NCBI RefSeq assembly: GCF_018294505.1
Contig: NC_057802.1
Location: 555,733,716-555,797,715 of the forward strand
Direction of reading: 5' to 3'
DNA from: Triticum aestivum
Taxonomy: Eukaryota; Streptophyta; Magnoliopsida; Poales; Poaceae
DNA length: 64,000 nt
Positions within the stretch are counted from its first letter, which is position 1; each line of letters begins with the position of its first letter. The notes beneath the pieces are model-generated. The model had not been told where the DNA came from. It did no database searches and was given only the letters and a program-made list of their open reading frames with translations. The translations under genes and the position numbers were made by a program. This document shows positions 42,791 through 53,100 of the stretch, piece after piece.

Positions 42791-43827
42791 GCTGGTAGAG
42801 GAGTAAAATTTATCCTCCAGGCTGTATCCCTAGCCTATATTTACTCCACGCTTAGCGGTGGAGTAAAAATTCTTCACTCCTCTCCCTGCCTCCTTTGCCT
42901 TCCTCCTTGCAGCCGCCCCCTCCCACCACCAACACCACCACCCCCCCCCCCCCCCCGCCGCCACCTCCTCCCAATGGCCGGACCCCGTGACCGGAGGTCC
43001 CCTTCATCGATCTCCACCGCCACGTGAGCCGCGCGTCTTCAAGCAGCTCCTCCTCAAGCCGCCGCCGCCATGATGATGCGGCCTCATCGGGCCGCCTCGC
43101 CGGCTTCCCCAAACTCCCCGTGCCACGGCAGCCACAGAGGAAGTACTACCCCCAGTATCCGACATAGGGAGTGGGGGACGTGGGTGGCGGAGATCACGAA
43201 CGGCGACACCCACCAATGCCATTGGCTCGGACCCTTCCACACGGCCGAACTCATCGTCCCCGAGTATGACCGGTGGCAGATTCGGTTGCACGGCTCCCTG
43301 GAGTACCTCAACTTCCCATGGGGGACGATCCCGTCGAGCTCCAGCCGTCGCCATCGGGAACGGTGAGTACATCAGTGGCCAGGGAGGACCGGGAGGTGAG
43401 GGAGCGCCTCGCGACAAAGGTTGCCGACGAGGAGTACATGGACCTCCCTCACCAATACCCAAAGCTGGTGGAGGCAGAGCGGAAGCTCTTGGTCGAGTGC
43501 GCGGTTCACGGGGAGGACATCGACATTGAAGAATGGCGGCGCATCTTCCCCGACTGTGGCGATGACGGCACAGTGCTGGACCCCATGACCGGTGGGATGT
43601 CGCAAGAAAATTGGCTAGCACTCTATAAGAGTGATTAGAGTATGGTTGAGTTTAAGATGAAGTTTAATTTAAGTTAATGCTTATATGTACATTATGTCAA
43701 ATTTCAGCCGTTTAAATTGAATCTATATCGAACTTTATGCAAATTTGGTTTTCTAGATCAGCTAGATCCGGCCAAAACTTAGTGGAGTAAGGGTTTACTC
43801 CGCCGGATCCTCCGTTATATATAGGGG
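42791..43827 (+). mobile_element. AP2-carrying repeat element, copy B (longer)
   Basis: Extends further left than copy A, beginning near TGGTAGAGGAGTAAAATTTA and including GCGGTGGAGTAAAAA before a run of about 18 C. It ends with GTTTACTCCGCCGGATCCTC and TATATATA. GGAGTAAA near the left end and TTTACTCC near the right end could be terminal inverted repeats. It has removed or displaced the 5' third of the F-box pseudogene. Confidence 0.7.
43070..43638 (+). pseudogene. Captured AP2/ERF-like domain gene, frameshifted (copy B)
   Basis: Same coding remnant as copy A. It has REWGTWVAEITNGDTHQCHW, LGPFHTAELIVPEYDRWQIR and SLEYLNFPWG in one frame, and the continuation (DDPVELQPSPSG, AREDREVRERLATKV, EEYMDLPHQYPKLVEAERKL, FPDCGDDG) in the next, ending at 43638. 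Differences from copy A are few, including Met/Leu in GS(M/L)EYL and one base making EDREVRE continuous here. The shared frame break after FPW suggests amplification of an already dead gene. Confidence 0.65.
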
Positions 43828-44164
43828 ATCGGTTACAAACGCCCTAAAGGAAGTGATATCCAATTCTGATCCTAGGCTAAGATGATCCGGGCCGAAATCG
43901 CCCCTATTCATTCGCATGTGGATCGGCGCCCTGCAATGTATTCTCGTTTGTGTTCAGGTGCATCGCAATTGAAGATTTACTCATTGCTGCATTTGATAAA
44001 CTGTATCTAACATTGTATTAAATTATGTTAGTTTCCGATCAGAGCACACTGGCGCATTTATTTCGACAGCAAACGTCAACCCATTCATGGAACAGATGTA
44101 CTTATGAGGCTGAGCCGTCCCGAGGTCACAGCTAGTTAACGGCCATCCTCCCGGGCTGTCTTTA
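43828..44164. other. Spacer
   Basis: No similarity to the missing F-box 5' third was seen here, and no gene. Confidence 0.5.
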
Positions 44165-44210
44165 GGCTGCTCGTAATGGTAGTATTATAGATAGTATCAT
44201 GCATGTCAAC

Positions 44211-45708
44211 CAGGGCCGGCCCTGAGGGGGGCAGGTGGCGGCCGCCACGGCCCCCCAAATCGAGGGGCCCCTCGCCAGGGTGTGTACAAAGTAGGCTATG
44301 GCGAAACATATTTTCGGTCATCAATTTTGACGGCAGGGCCTCACGCAGCAGGCTGAAACGTACGCACGTACTAGTAGCCAGGAAAGGAGCCAGCGATTGA
44401 TTCGTTCCTAGTTAATACGAGCACGTCGAAAAAAAGGAACTGATTGATCCTTCCCATTCGTTAGCTAGTAAGTGCATGCCGAAAAAAAGAAACTGATTAA
44501 CCCCTTTCTAATAAGGCCCGGCCCCATCTCTTAAAATCATTGGGGGTGATTAGATTAGAAAGGAAAAAGGAAAAAAAAACAGTCGTAGGATGAAGCGGGA
44601 GCATGGATGGGAACATGGGGAGGGATCAGGCAAGCCGGATCCTCCATCACACATGCATTTCAGGCAGCGATTCTCAATTTCCCAGCAGCCGCCGACGCTG
44701 GTCTCTAGGTGATTGCGCGCTTGCCGCTCTTTTTCCCTTTTCTTCTAAATTCAATTTTCCTCCCTAATTCAGATCGTCCGCCAAATTTCAATTCCCTACG
44801 GGCCGTCGCAACCATGATTTGCTCTGCAACTATGAACGATTCGACCACCCAAGGTATATCTTCTATTCATATCGAGGTTCCTAGTCTCGTAGATGAATAG
44901 CCGCACATCGGCACTGCTCAACATTGTCTATTGATGCAAAAATAATTATTATTTCAGCATTGTGTCTTATTCTGTTGTCTGGAAGAAAGTATTATTCATC
45001 TATTATGGTGAATTATTTATTTTCAGCATTGTGACTTGGTACAATCACAGTGTGAAATATTCATAATTTGTTTTGAAGAGAGTTGGCGATAGTTGAGGAA
45101 AGGCAACAAACTAATCGAAGTTCAGAATTTGATCAGTAAGAAGAAATGTCGACATCAACATCAATGTCGCCTCTGAGCATGTAGGTAATTCACATGCACA
45201 GTCCGTCTACTGTTGATGAACAACCAGTTTATACTGCTAATATTTATGAAAGAAATTGGAATAATCTTGATAATAAAGCAATAGATATCTTGGTTGAGAA
45301 AGGGCCTATGTGAGAGGACAAAAAAATGGCATACCATCTAGATGATGCAGGAAGACAGTTTTTCATATGCTCATTATCATAGGAAATTAAGCAATGAGAA
45401 GGAACATGATTGAAAGTGGCTAGTTTATTCAATAGATGTCGACAATGTTTTTTGCTTCTATTGTAAGGTCTCCAAGTATAGCATTAGCAAGATGCAGGAA
45501 TCAGAGATCCTTAGCACATGATGGATTAGGACATTTTTACATAATATTTATAAATTATTTGATACATATACTGATTTTGGGTGCATTTAAAGTGTTATTG
45601 GTAAAATTTCACATATATGTATATTGATTTTTATTGTTTCGATGTCTACATTAAGGGCCCCGGGTTTTAGTCTCGCCCCGGGCCACTAAAATCTCAGGAC
45701 CGGCCTTG
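44211..45708 (+). mobile_element. hAT transposon, decayed
   Basis: 1498 bp with ends CAGGGCCGGCCCTGAG and CTCAGGACCGGCCTTG, inverted repeats of hAT type. The 8-bp flanks ATGTCAAC and GTGCCAAC match at six positions. Comparison with the uninterrupted Tourist-like copy confirms both junctions. It carries a transposase remnant and is inactive. Confidence 0.85.
45205..45600 (+). pseudogene. hAT transposase N-terminus (TTF-type zinc finger), broken
   Basis: Readable pieces in changing frames: YERNWNNLDNKAIDILVEKG, YHLDDAGRQFF, KWLVYSIDVDNVFCFYCKVS, then a piece with LFDTYTDFG. The WxNLD...LVxxGP start and the WLVYS...VFCFxCK motif are hallmarks of the TTF/ZMYM-like zinc finger region of hAT transposases. 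Stops interrupt it and no DDE or dimerisation part follows within the element, so it is an internally deleted derivative. Confidence 0.75.
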
Positions 45709-45859
45709 GTGCCAACTAGGAAATTTTTATGAGATGACATATAATTAAATGAAGAAAAAGAGGTTTGAGTATCATATCATGGTACCGTTTCATATTAAAT
45801 GATATGCTACTATGTGTCATGCATGACAATAAATGAAGTCATCACATGCCCTTTGTTTC

Positions 45860-46055
45860 TCCTCCAAGGAAAGGCGGCTAGGCTTTCTGCCTCCCGTCGG
45901 CGGCACCGCCGATCTCCCACGTCTCCTGTGGCCTTAGGGCCATGGGTGTGCAGTGGATCCCGGTCCTTATCGGCGGGAGGGCTCCGTTTTCACATGCTTC
46001 TTCAAGTTTGATTTGTGTTCTACTCAAGAAGACGAGGCGGCGACGGCTTCTTGAG
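45860..46055 (+). mobile_element. Retroposon family fragment, plus-strand copy
   Basis: Matches, in reverse orientation, the 5' part of the retroposon at 61001-61673. Shared features are TCTCCTCCAAGGAAAGG, GCCTCCCGTCGGCGGCACC, CTAGGGCCATG-like GGGCCATGGGTG, GCGGGAGGGCTCCGTTTT, and TACTCAAGAAGACGAGGCGG. No tail is visible, so it is a fragment. Confidence 0.7.
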
Positions 46056-46311
46056 GAGCCATATCATTTATATTTATATTTTTATTTTCGCTTCCTCACA
46101 CCGAAACCTACACAATCTCTCCCCTGTTTCTCAAAAAAAAACACAATCTCATCCTCACGCCCCACTGCCATCCTCAACGTCCCTCCTAATCCCGCAGTTG
46201 ACACCGACGTCTCTCCTAATGCCGCAGTTAACGGTGTCCGCGTCCGCATGTTTTGACTGCCCATTATGCACAGACGTCCGCATCAGTTTAGCTGCTTTCA
46301 TTAGTGCGTAC

Positions 46312-46607
46312 TATACCTGGCCATACCTCGGGCCGGGCCGGGCTTCGGGCCGGGCCTAGCCAAGCCCGACGAAAAAACCCAGGCCCGAGCCCGGCCATCG
46401 GGCCTGTTTTCTAGGCCAGAGCCCGGCCCGAACACATAAAAGCCCATCGGGCTCCGGGCCGGCCCGGCCCGACCTTCAAAGAAATGCAAAAATGACGGGC
46501 CCAGGCCCGAGCCCGGCCCGGGGGCAGCGTCGGGCCAGGCTGGGTCGGGCTTTTTCAGGCCTGGTCGGGCCGGGCCGGCCGGGCCGGGCTTCCCATGGCC
46601 AGGTATG
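46312..46607. mobile_element. GC-rich hAT-type MITE
   Basis: 296 bp whose two ends (TATACCTGGCCATACC and CCATGGCCAGGTATG) are inverted, with long internal complementarity of CGGGCCGGGC-type runs. It is flanked by a perfect 8-bp duplication GTGCGTAC (46304-46311, 46608-46615), the hAT target length. No coding capacity. Confidence 0.88.
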
Positions 46608-46711
46608 GTGCGTACAGCCAGCTTTGTGTCCCGATGAGCACGCTAGTTTGCAAACTAGCTATATACGACTTCAGTGTCCATGTGCAATCCAGCTTGAACA
46701 TACATCAATGC

Positions 46712-46792
46712 TACTTTGTCCCATAATATAAGACGTTTTCTAACACTAATGTAGTGTCAAAAAACGTCTTACATTATGGGACGGAGGGAGTA
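46712..46792. mobile_element. Stowaway MITE
   Basis: 81 bp including flanking TA. It contains TTGTCCCATAATATAAGACG and CGTCTTACATTATGGGACGG. It is near-identical in plan to the one at 2159-2269 but without the inner duplication. Confidence 0.88.
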
Positions 46793-46858
46793 GCTTTCTA
46801 TCAGTTTCACATTCAGATTACAATCCTGAACAATGTTCAAACTACATTCAGATTTGCA

Positions 46859-47158
46859 GCATCGAGCAAATCTTCGGTCCATTTGATACAATGTTAGATT
46901 CAGTTTTTCAAATGCAGCAACGAGCAAATCTTCGGTCCATTTGATACAATGTTAGATTCAGTTTTTCAAATGCAGTAACGAGCAAATCTTCGGTCCATTT
47001 GATATAATGTTAGATTCAGTTTTTCAAATGCGGCAACGAGCAAATCTTCAGTCCATTTGATAGAATGTTAGATTCAGTTTTTCAAATGCGCAACGAGCAA
47101 ATCTTCGGTCCATTTGATACAATGTTAGATTCAGTTTATCAAACGGAGCAACGAGCAG
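46859..47158. repeat. 58-bp tandem repeat, five copies plus a stub
   Basis: Unit GCAACGAGCAAATCTTCGGT followed by CCATTTGATACAATGTTAGA and TTCAGTTTTTCAAATGC, period 58 (57 in the fourth unit). The copies differ by a few substitutions each. The last unit is more diverged and a stub of a sixth ends at GCAACGAGCAG. There are no spacers, so it is not a CRISPR. Confidence 0.95.
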
Positions 47159-48354
47159 TTTTAAAACTAACATAATCTCAGTGAGCATACATCAGTGCTT
47201 AGCATGAACATCGGATTCAGGTTTCAGATTTCACATCCTGAACATCTGCTTGAACACCAGATTTCATAGTTCTGAACATACATTCAGATTCTCCTGAACT
47301 TTGCGACGAACGACAAGTCAATGGCAGCCCCTTATTTACGATGAATTTGATTCTCCTGAACATCAAATTTTAGTCCCGAACTTTTCCAAGTCAATGGCTG
47401 CTGCTCTGAAGACCTGTCCTGAATATTAGAACAAAGTTTCAGGAATTTACTTTGTAGCTTATAGTATCAAGCTTTTTCATGCCGATCATTTGTTCAAATA
47501 ACATACATGCAGCTAGCAAACATGCGGACATGCACGTGTACTGAACTGGGACATGCAGCTAGCTAGCACTGATGAAAATAAGCTATTGTACAGATTAATA
47601 CTAATAATCTTCACCAATTCAGATTATTGGTTATATAAAAATTAAGAGGGGCATGTACTGGTACTAAAAATGAAGGATATTTGGTTTGGTCCTTTCACTA
47701 AAACAAGCAGGTAGCATGGGGACTTTAGTATCAATTAACTTCAATTTTCTCGAGATGCCACTTACTCTTAATTTGTTGCTAAGTAGGTCTTGACTAGACA
47801 CAGTGTTCCTATCTCTGGGCTGCCACAAAAATGACTCTTAACTGAAAAGATAATACTAAAAATAAATCATTATACATACTGACATGCAGTACCAAAATGC
47901 TTCAGGTGTCATTATACATACTGTCCATGTGCATAAAAGTAAGAAAATGTCAGGTAGTGTTACTTGTTAAGGCCACAAGCATGTTTCTTGATTATGAAAA
48001 TGAGCTTACCACTGGCAAGTCCAATATTAGCAGCGCATCATCATCATCTCCTGCACCCACCTTTGGCTGTGACAAACCAGTCATGGGTTTTTCTTCACTG
48101 TAACAGTTGCTGTTTCAGAAAACCAGTGGAACAGTTGCTGTTTCAGGGATATTGTGTGAGCAGGTAAAGGCATTTGACAGTTTCCAAATATCAGGTACCT
48201 ATATAGTACCTTGTAGTAGAAGCACTTGACTAGGTTCAGAGTTCACAAATTTCTTACAACATGGAGCATTCCCTGGTGGCATTTGCTGCTTATAAACTAC
48301 AGAGAATACTGAAAATAAATCATGCTAAGTATAGGTGGGAAAGAGGATCAAAGT
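47159..48354. other. AT-rich spacer, possible intron of a minus-strand gene
   Basis: No sure gene. Around 48010-48070 the minus strand reads GAGDDDDALLILDLP followed by GTAAGC. This could be a small exon downstream of the candidate exon at 48361-48472, but the acceptor and phase were not settled. Confidence 0.3.
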
Positions 48355-48360
48355 TCAGAC

Positions 48361-48472
48361 CTGTAACCACCTCCTTTCTCGCCTGATCCTTTTCCTCCTC
48401 ATCCTCCCACGCCGGATTCTTATTCTCTTCCTCCGTCGGCGTCTTGTCCTTGTCCACCGCAGCACCGGACAT
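48361..48472 (-). CDS. Candidate first exon of an unidentified small protein
   Basis: The minus-strand ATG at 48472 follows a GCAACAAGTCG-like leader and encodes MSGAAVDKDKTPTEEENKNP and then AWEDEEEKDQARKEVVT. It ends at a possible donor (ACAG before GTCTGA). The product start is highly charged and glutamate/lysine-rich. The first residues faintly recall plant SUMO N-termini, but no SUMO body was found downstream, so I do not propose that. It may equally be a chance frame or a gene fragment. Confidence 0.25.
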
Positions 48473-50104
48473 CTTGCTCGACTGGCAGCAACAAGCAGGG
48501 AGTAGTGGTGGCACCAGCAGAGACAGAAATACGGAGCATGTGGGGACAAGCGGGATGCCAGGACGGCGACGAGCGAGGTTTTGTTCGTCTCGTATTATTA
48601 TAGCTCAGGGTTGGCTCCTAATAGAAATCCTTGTTGACTTTGCGCAGATTAAAACACCCTGTTCGGCTGTTCCAGAATCATGAATCTGCACTCCTTGCTC
48701 CATAGCCGGAGCCAGGGGAGCTGTAAGTTGGCAAGCAGAACTCGGAGCAATACAGAGTATACAGGAGTACATTCTACAGCATGCATCTCCGATAGCAGAA
48801 AGTACCACTGACTTTGCATGGAATCAGGCTGATTTACTTCATGCCGGCAAGTCAGCAATTTCTAGCCACACGCATGCAATGCAATGGAATGCAACACAGA
48901 CTTTGGCCATTCCACAGCAATATCTTGAATTCCATGCTGGACATTAAGAACAGGTGACAAGAAACTTGAGTTTTGCAACGCAATGTAATACACCGATTAT
49001 CATGACAAGGACTTCACTGCCACTTCTTACTCAAACCTGAAGCCAAATATTTATCAAGTACTTAAGTGTCACTTTCAGCGAAGCAAAGTTAAGTTTATTC
49101 AGATAGCTAGCTTATAACTGTGACATAACTGTTGGTTGACGAAACGAATACTGGTCCTTTAATAGGTTAATATTGTCTCAACATGTTCTACAGTGTTCAG
49201 ATAGCTAGCTTACTAACTGACACCATAAAAAGTCTTCTACTTCAGGTGGAAGGAATGAATTCAGAAAATTTTCAGTCTACGAAATGACATAAAGCCAGCT
49301 GCATAAAGGCATTGAGGCCACATGCATCTGTGGATGCATCTTCTGCATGCAGTCATTAATCAGCTATTTCAGTCCACAATATGAGACTGAATAACAAATA
49401 ATGAAACAGATAGGGTTACCTGTTGACTGCTCTTTTCCTTTTTTAGATCAAAAGGGCTCTCACCCCGATTCCATTTGATGAAACCACACCATCCAGTTTA
49501 CAATTACAAAGCACTCGGGCCACACCGACCTACTGGGCCAGAAACTGTTGACTGCTTTTAGTTGGCATGACGGCAATAATAGAGCAAAAATTACCAGTTT
49601 GCTTCCAGAAATCCGAACATGTTAATAGCAGAGATGAGATTATGAGACACCAAAACTCTGCAGAATAAGACAAAAATTACCAGAGGATGAGGTTCTGGTG
49701 TGAAATCAAAACTCTGCAGAATAAGACAAGTATTTGATACTCATAACTCACAAGAGTAGATAAATATGTCTAGCATAATTTATTTCTTCAAACATAGGTT
49801 ATATAACAGGTCGCCCAGGAGAAACAGGGATGGCCTGAGCACTCTCTCCAATACCTTATAATTATACGGTATATGTCATGATCCTAAAGATGGTTACTGC
49901 ATCAACAATATGTTCAACATCTTCAAATGCTTGCAGAGAGACTGCTCATTTTAGCACGACGCTGAGTTATGTCAATTCACAAGATAACATGATCAATGGT
50001 AGAACAGTTGTAAACCTAGCGGTGAGCTGTAGCACATATCCCCAAACAAGGACACGCGTCTTGAATCTTGAAAGAAGATGTTTCTGCATCGCCCTGCGCA
50101 AAAT
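48473..50104. other. Spacer 3' of the NLR gene
   Basis: Contains a duplicated F-box flank block at 49020-49300 (copy of 20310-20600) and a LINE tail at 49432-49544. The stretch next to the NLR stop (49750-50104) is probably its 3' untranslated region. No other gene seen. Confidence 0.5.
49432..49544 (-). mobile_element. LINE tail, 113 bp, with 12-bp TSD
   Basis: Flanked by CTGTTGACTGCT at 49420-49431 and 49545-49556. On the minus strand it ends GGGGTGAGAGCCCTTTTGAT followed by an A-rich stretch, like a LINE 3' end. It is extremely 5'-truncated. Confidence 0.75.
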
Positions 50105-53100
50105 TCAGTCATTCATCACAACCCTTAGCTTGCCTCTTGTTAGCGATTCACACTGTTCTTTTAGCTCAGTACTGCAATCGTATATCACTAGCCTTTCCAG
50201 CGAAGATGGGAGGCCCTTCTTAGGCAGCCTTGGGATGTCATCACAACAAACGATACTCAATGCCTTGAGGGAAGGAAGGCTGTGCAGTCTCACAGGAAGA
50301 TGTACGAGGTTGAAACAATCAAGAAATTCAAGGTTTTGCAGGGACCTGAGGAGCAGTAGCGCTCTCTCTTGCTCATCTGTTAGTCTTGTCCCTCCCTGTT
50401 CCAGCTTCTCAAGTCGTAGGCATTGGAGGCAAGTGAGGCCATTGCACAGTGACATGGTAAGGAGAGACAAGTCATCAATGTGAAGACTTTCGAGTCGAGG
50501 GCCCAGCTCATAGTGCCCCGACAAACGTTCGAAATATGGAGGCAAGCCAGGGGAGTTGAGTAGGGCCAAATTCCTGAGGTTCACAAGGGATTGCAAGCCC
50601 TCTAGTGCGATGAGTGATTCACATTTTTCAATTCTCAGATCTTCCAGCGACCTGCAGGAATGCAACTGTAGAGATACCAAACTAGGGTTTTCTTGTACTT
50701 CCAAATTCATGAGGTTCACAAGGGATTGCATTCCCTTTACTGTGGCAAGCTGTTTGCATTCACGAATTCTCAAATCTTCAAGCAATGTGCAGGAATGCAG
50801 CTGTAGAGATTCCAAGCCTGGGCTTTCCAATACTTCCAATTTTTTGAGACAAGTGAGATTACCCATGAAGCAGAGTGATAGTGTTTTGTGGTCATAATGA
50901 CTGATCACAACTTGTCCAAGTGGCTGCGGAAGAAGCCATATTCTGTTTGCCTGGACATCATTTCCGTCATTATGCACCAAGGATGAGAGCAGCCCAGGAC
51001 AGCATCGAATTATTAGCTCCTGCAGGGAGGTAAATCCAGCAAAGTCTTCCTTGTTCCCGTAAAATCTCAAATAAGGGCTTCGAGAAATAGCTATCTTTTC
51101 TAGAGAGGAGGTGAGATTTAATGGAATGCACAAAAGTCCATCTGGACCCCAGCTTGATGAAGTCTCTGGGGCTGAGATAAAATTTGGTTGACTGTTCTCT
51201 TCCTCTTCGATCTGTAACTGTGTAAACTGAGGGCAGTCATTTAAGCACAATTCCTTCAGGATCTGCGCATGTTGCAACATCAAAGATAACCACTTCCCTG
51301 TTATTCCTGATGAACTAATATAGAGACTTCTGAGACACCGGAGGCCAAACCGATATGCACCTATCGCATATTCATCAGTAAGCTCTGGCCGAACATCTGA
51401 AGAGAAAAGTTTTCTGCACCCTACTATACGGAGATCCCTTAAAGAGAAGAGCTGATTAAGACTTCGAAATGAAATAGATGTTAGGTTTCCACAAAATGAT
51501 ATGCTCAAGGATTTTAGGTCCCCCCAATTATGGAATGACAATATTTTTCCATCCAATCTCAATGTCTCACCGGAATTCTCACCAGATCGACTATTTGGAG
51601 AAATTTCTAGTTTTTCTGTGGACGATCCCTCCATCTTCAGAAGTGTTGGAACTCCGTCGATGTGCAGTCTAGAAACATTAGTTGAATGTGGTAGGAGACA
51701 CGGCATCAGTAAATGAGGACAATTGATTACTGTGAGTACTCTAAGACCGGGCAACCATAGCTTCCACCCAGTTCCGTAGTTATGACCTTCAAACAATGAC
51801 GGCTGCTCAGCAAAGTTATGACCTTTCTCAAACAGATCGAACACCTTGAGTGCAGGGCAGCTCCGAATCTCCAGTACCCTTAAACTAGAGTTCAAATCCC
51901 CTAGGGAAGTGCAGGTACATCTCTCCAACTCTGGCATTTCAACTAAAATCAGCTCCTGCAATGATGGAACTGATACTTCTCTAATTTTCCGCAGGTTGCT
52001 CAACTTGAACGTCGTAAGAAACGGAAGTCTTTCCAGAGATGGAAATATAAGCCTTTCACCACAATCCTCTAGATTAACCATCCGCTCAAGGGTAAACGAA
52101 GTATCATGGCATAAGCCAACTTCTAATACTTGAAGGTGGAGAAACTTGCTCAAAACTTGAGGTAAATCTTCCGGCCAAACATGAGCATCCTGTAGGTTTA
52201 GATACCGAAGATGTGTAGGATTTACCAAACCGCATAGGAAGGAATGAGACCCAGCAGTTGCAGATACTTGTAACAGACGCAAATTGTGTGCCTTCTCAAA
52301 TACTTGTTGGAACAATTGGGAGTCGTACTGTCCAATTAAGACCAATGATCTCAAATTTTTTACTTTTTTCAATGTATTTCGCAATATCTCTTGAAACTTC
52401 TCATCATACCAATACACACGACCAGTTACTATTGACAAATGTAGCACAGTTGATGAAATTTCATTGCACTGTAGAGCATCCAAAGTTGCACACTCAGCTC
52501 TTGAAATTACCCTTGCGAAATCATGCATAAGAGCACACATAACATAAGTAGTTTGATTGTTTGAAGAGTAGCCTTCTTCAATCTGCTGAAAGAAGCCCAG
52601 GTTCACTAAATTAGTCAGATAGAGCCGTCCTATCTCATCCAATCTCATACCTGAATGACTACACTTCACAAATCCCTGTGAAATCCAAATACGAACTATC
52701 TCCTCAGCGAGAAACCGATAATTGCAAGGGAATATAGCACAATATGAGAAGCATTGTTGTAAATGGTAGGGCAGTTGATCATAACAAAGCTTCAAAGTAG
52801 GCATAATGCCTCTTGTGAGATGCAGGGATTTCCAATCTTCGTTCTTCAGAATGTTACTCCAATGTTCACTGGTAAGATGCTGTCTTAATAATGCCCCTGC
52901 AGTTTCTGCAGCTAGCGGGTTTCCTTTCAACTTTTCTATTATCTGCCATGCCAAAGTCCTAAGACTACCTTTCACTTCATAGTTCTCATCACCAAACACA
53001 CACGCTTTAAACAATATCCAAAAATCATCTTCTTTCAAACCAGGTAACTTAATTGGTTCAACCGTACCTCTCCTTTTTGCAACAGATGGTTTTCTAGTTG

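Larger units (their letters stand above)
44165..45835. mobile_element. Tourist-like MITE, second copy, split by hAT
   Basis: Left end GGCTGCTCGTAATGGTAGTA up to ATGCATGTCAAC (44210), resuming at 45709 with GTGCCAACTAGGAAATTTTT and running to GCATGACAATAAATGAAG. Together these match the reverse complement of the MITE at 2073-2440, up to where that copy carries its Stowaway. The far end is lost. Confidence 0.75.

Noticed and set aside
46859..47158. CRISPR-like array
   Set aside because: The 58-bp repeats are head-to-tail without unique spacers, in a plant nuclear context.
48361..48472. SUMO gene first exon
   Set aside because: Only the first few residues recall SUMO, and the conserved ubiquitin-fold body was not found downstream on the same strand.
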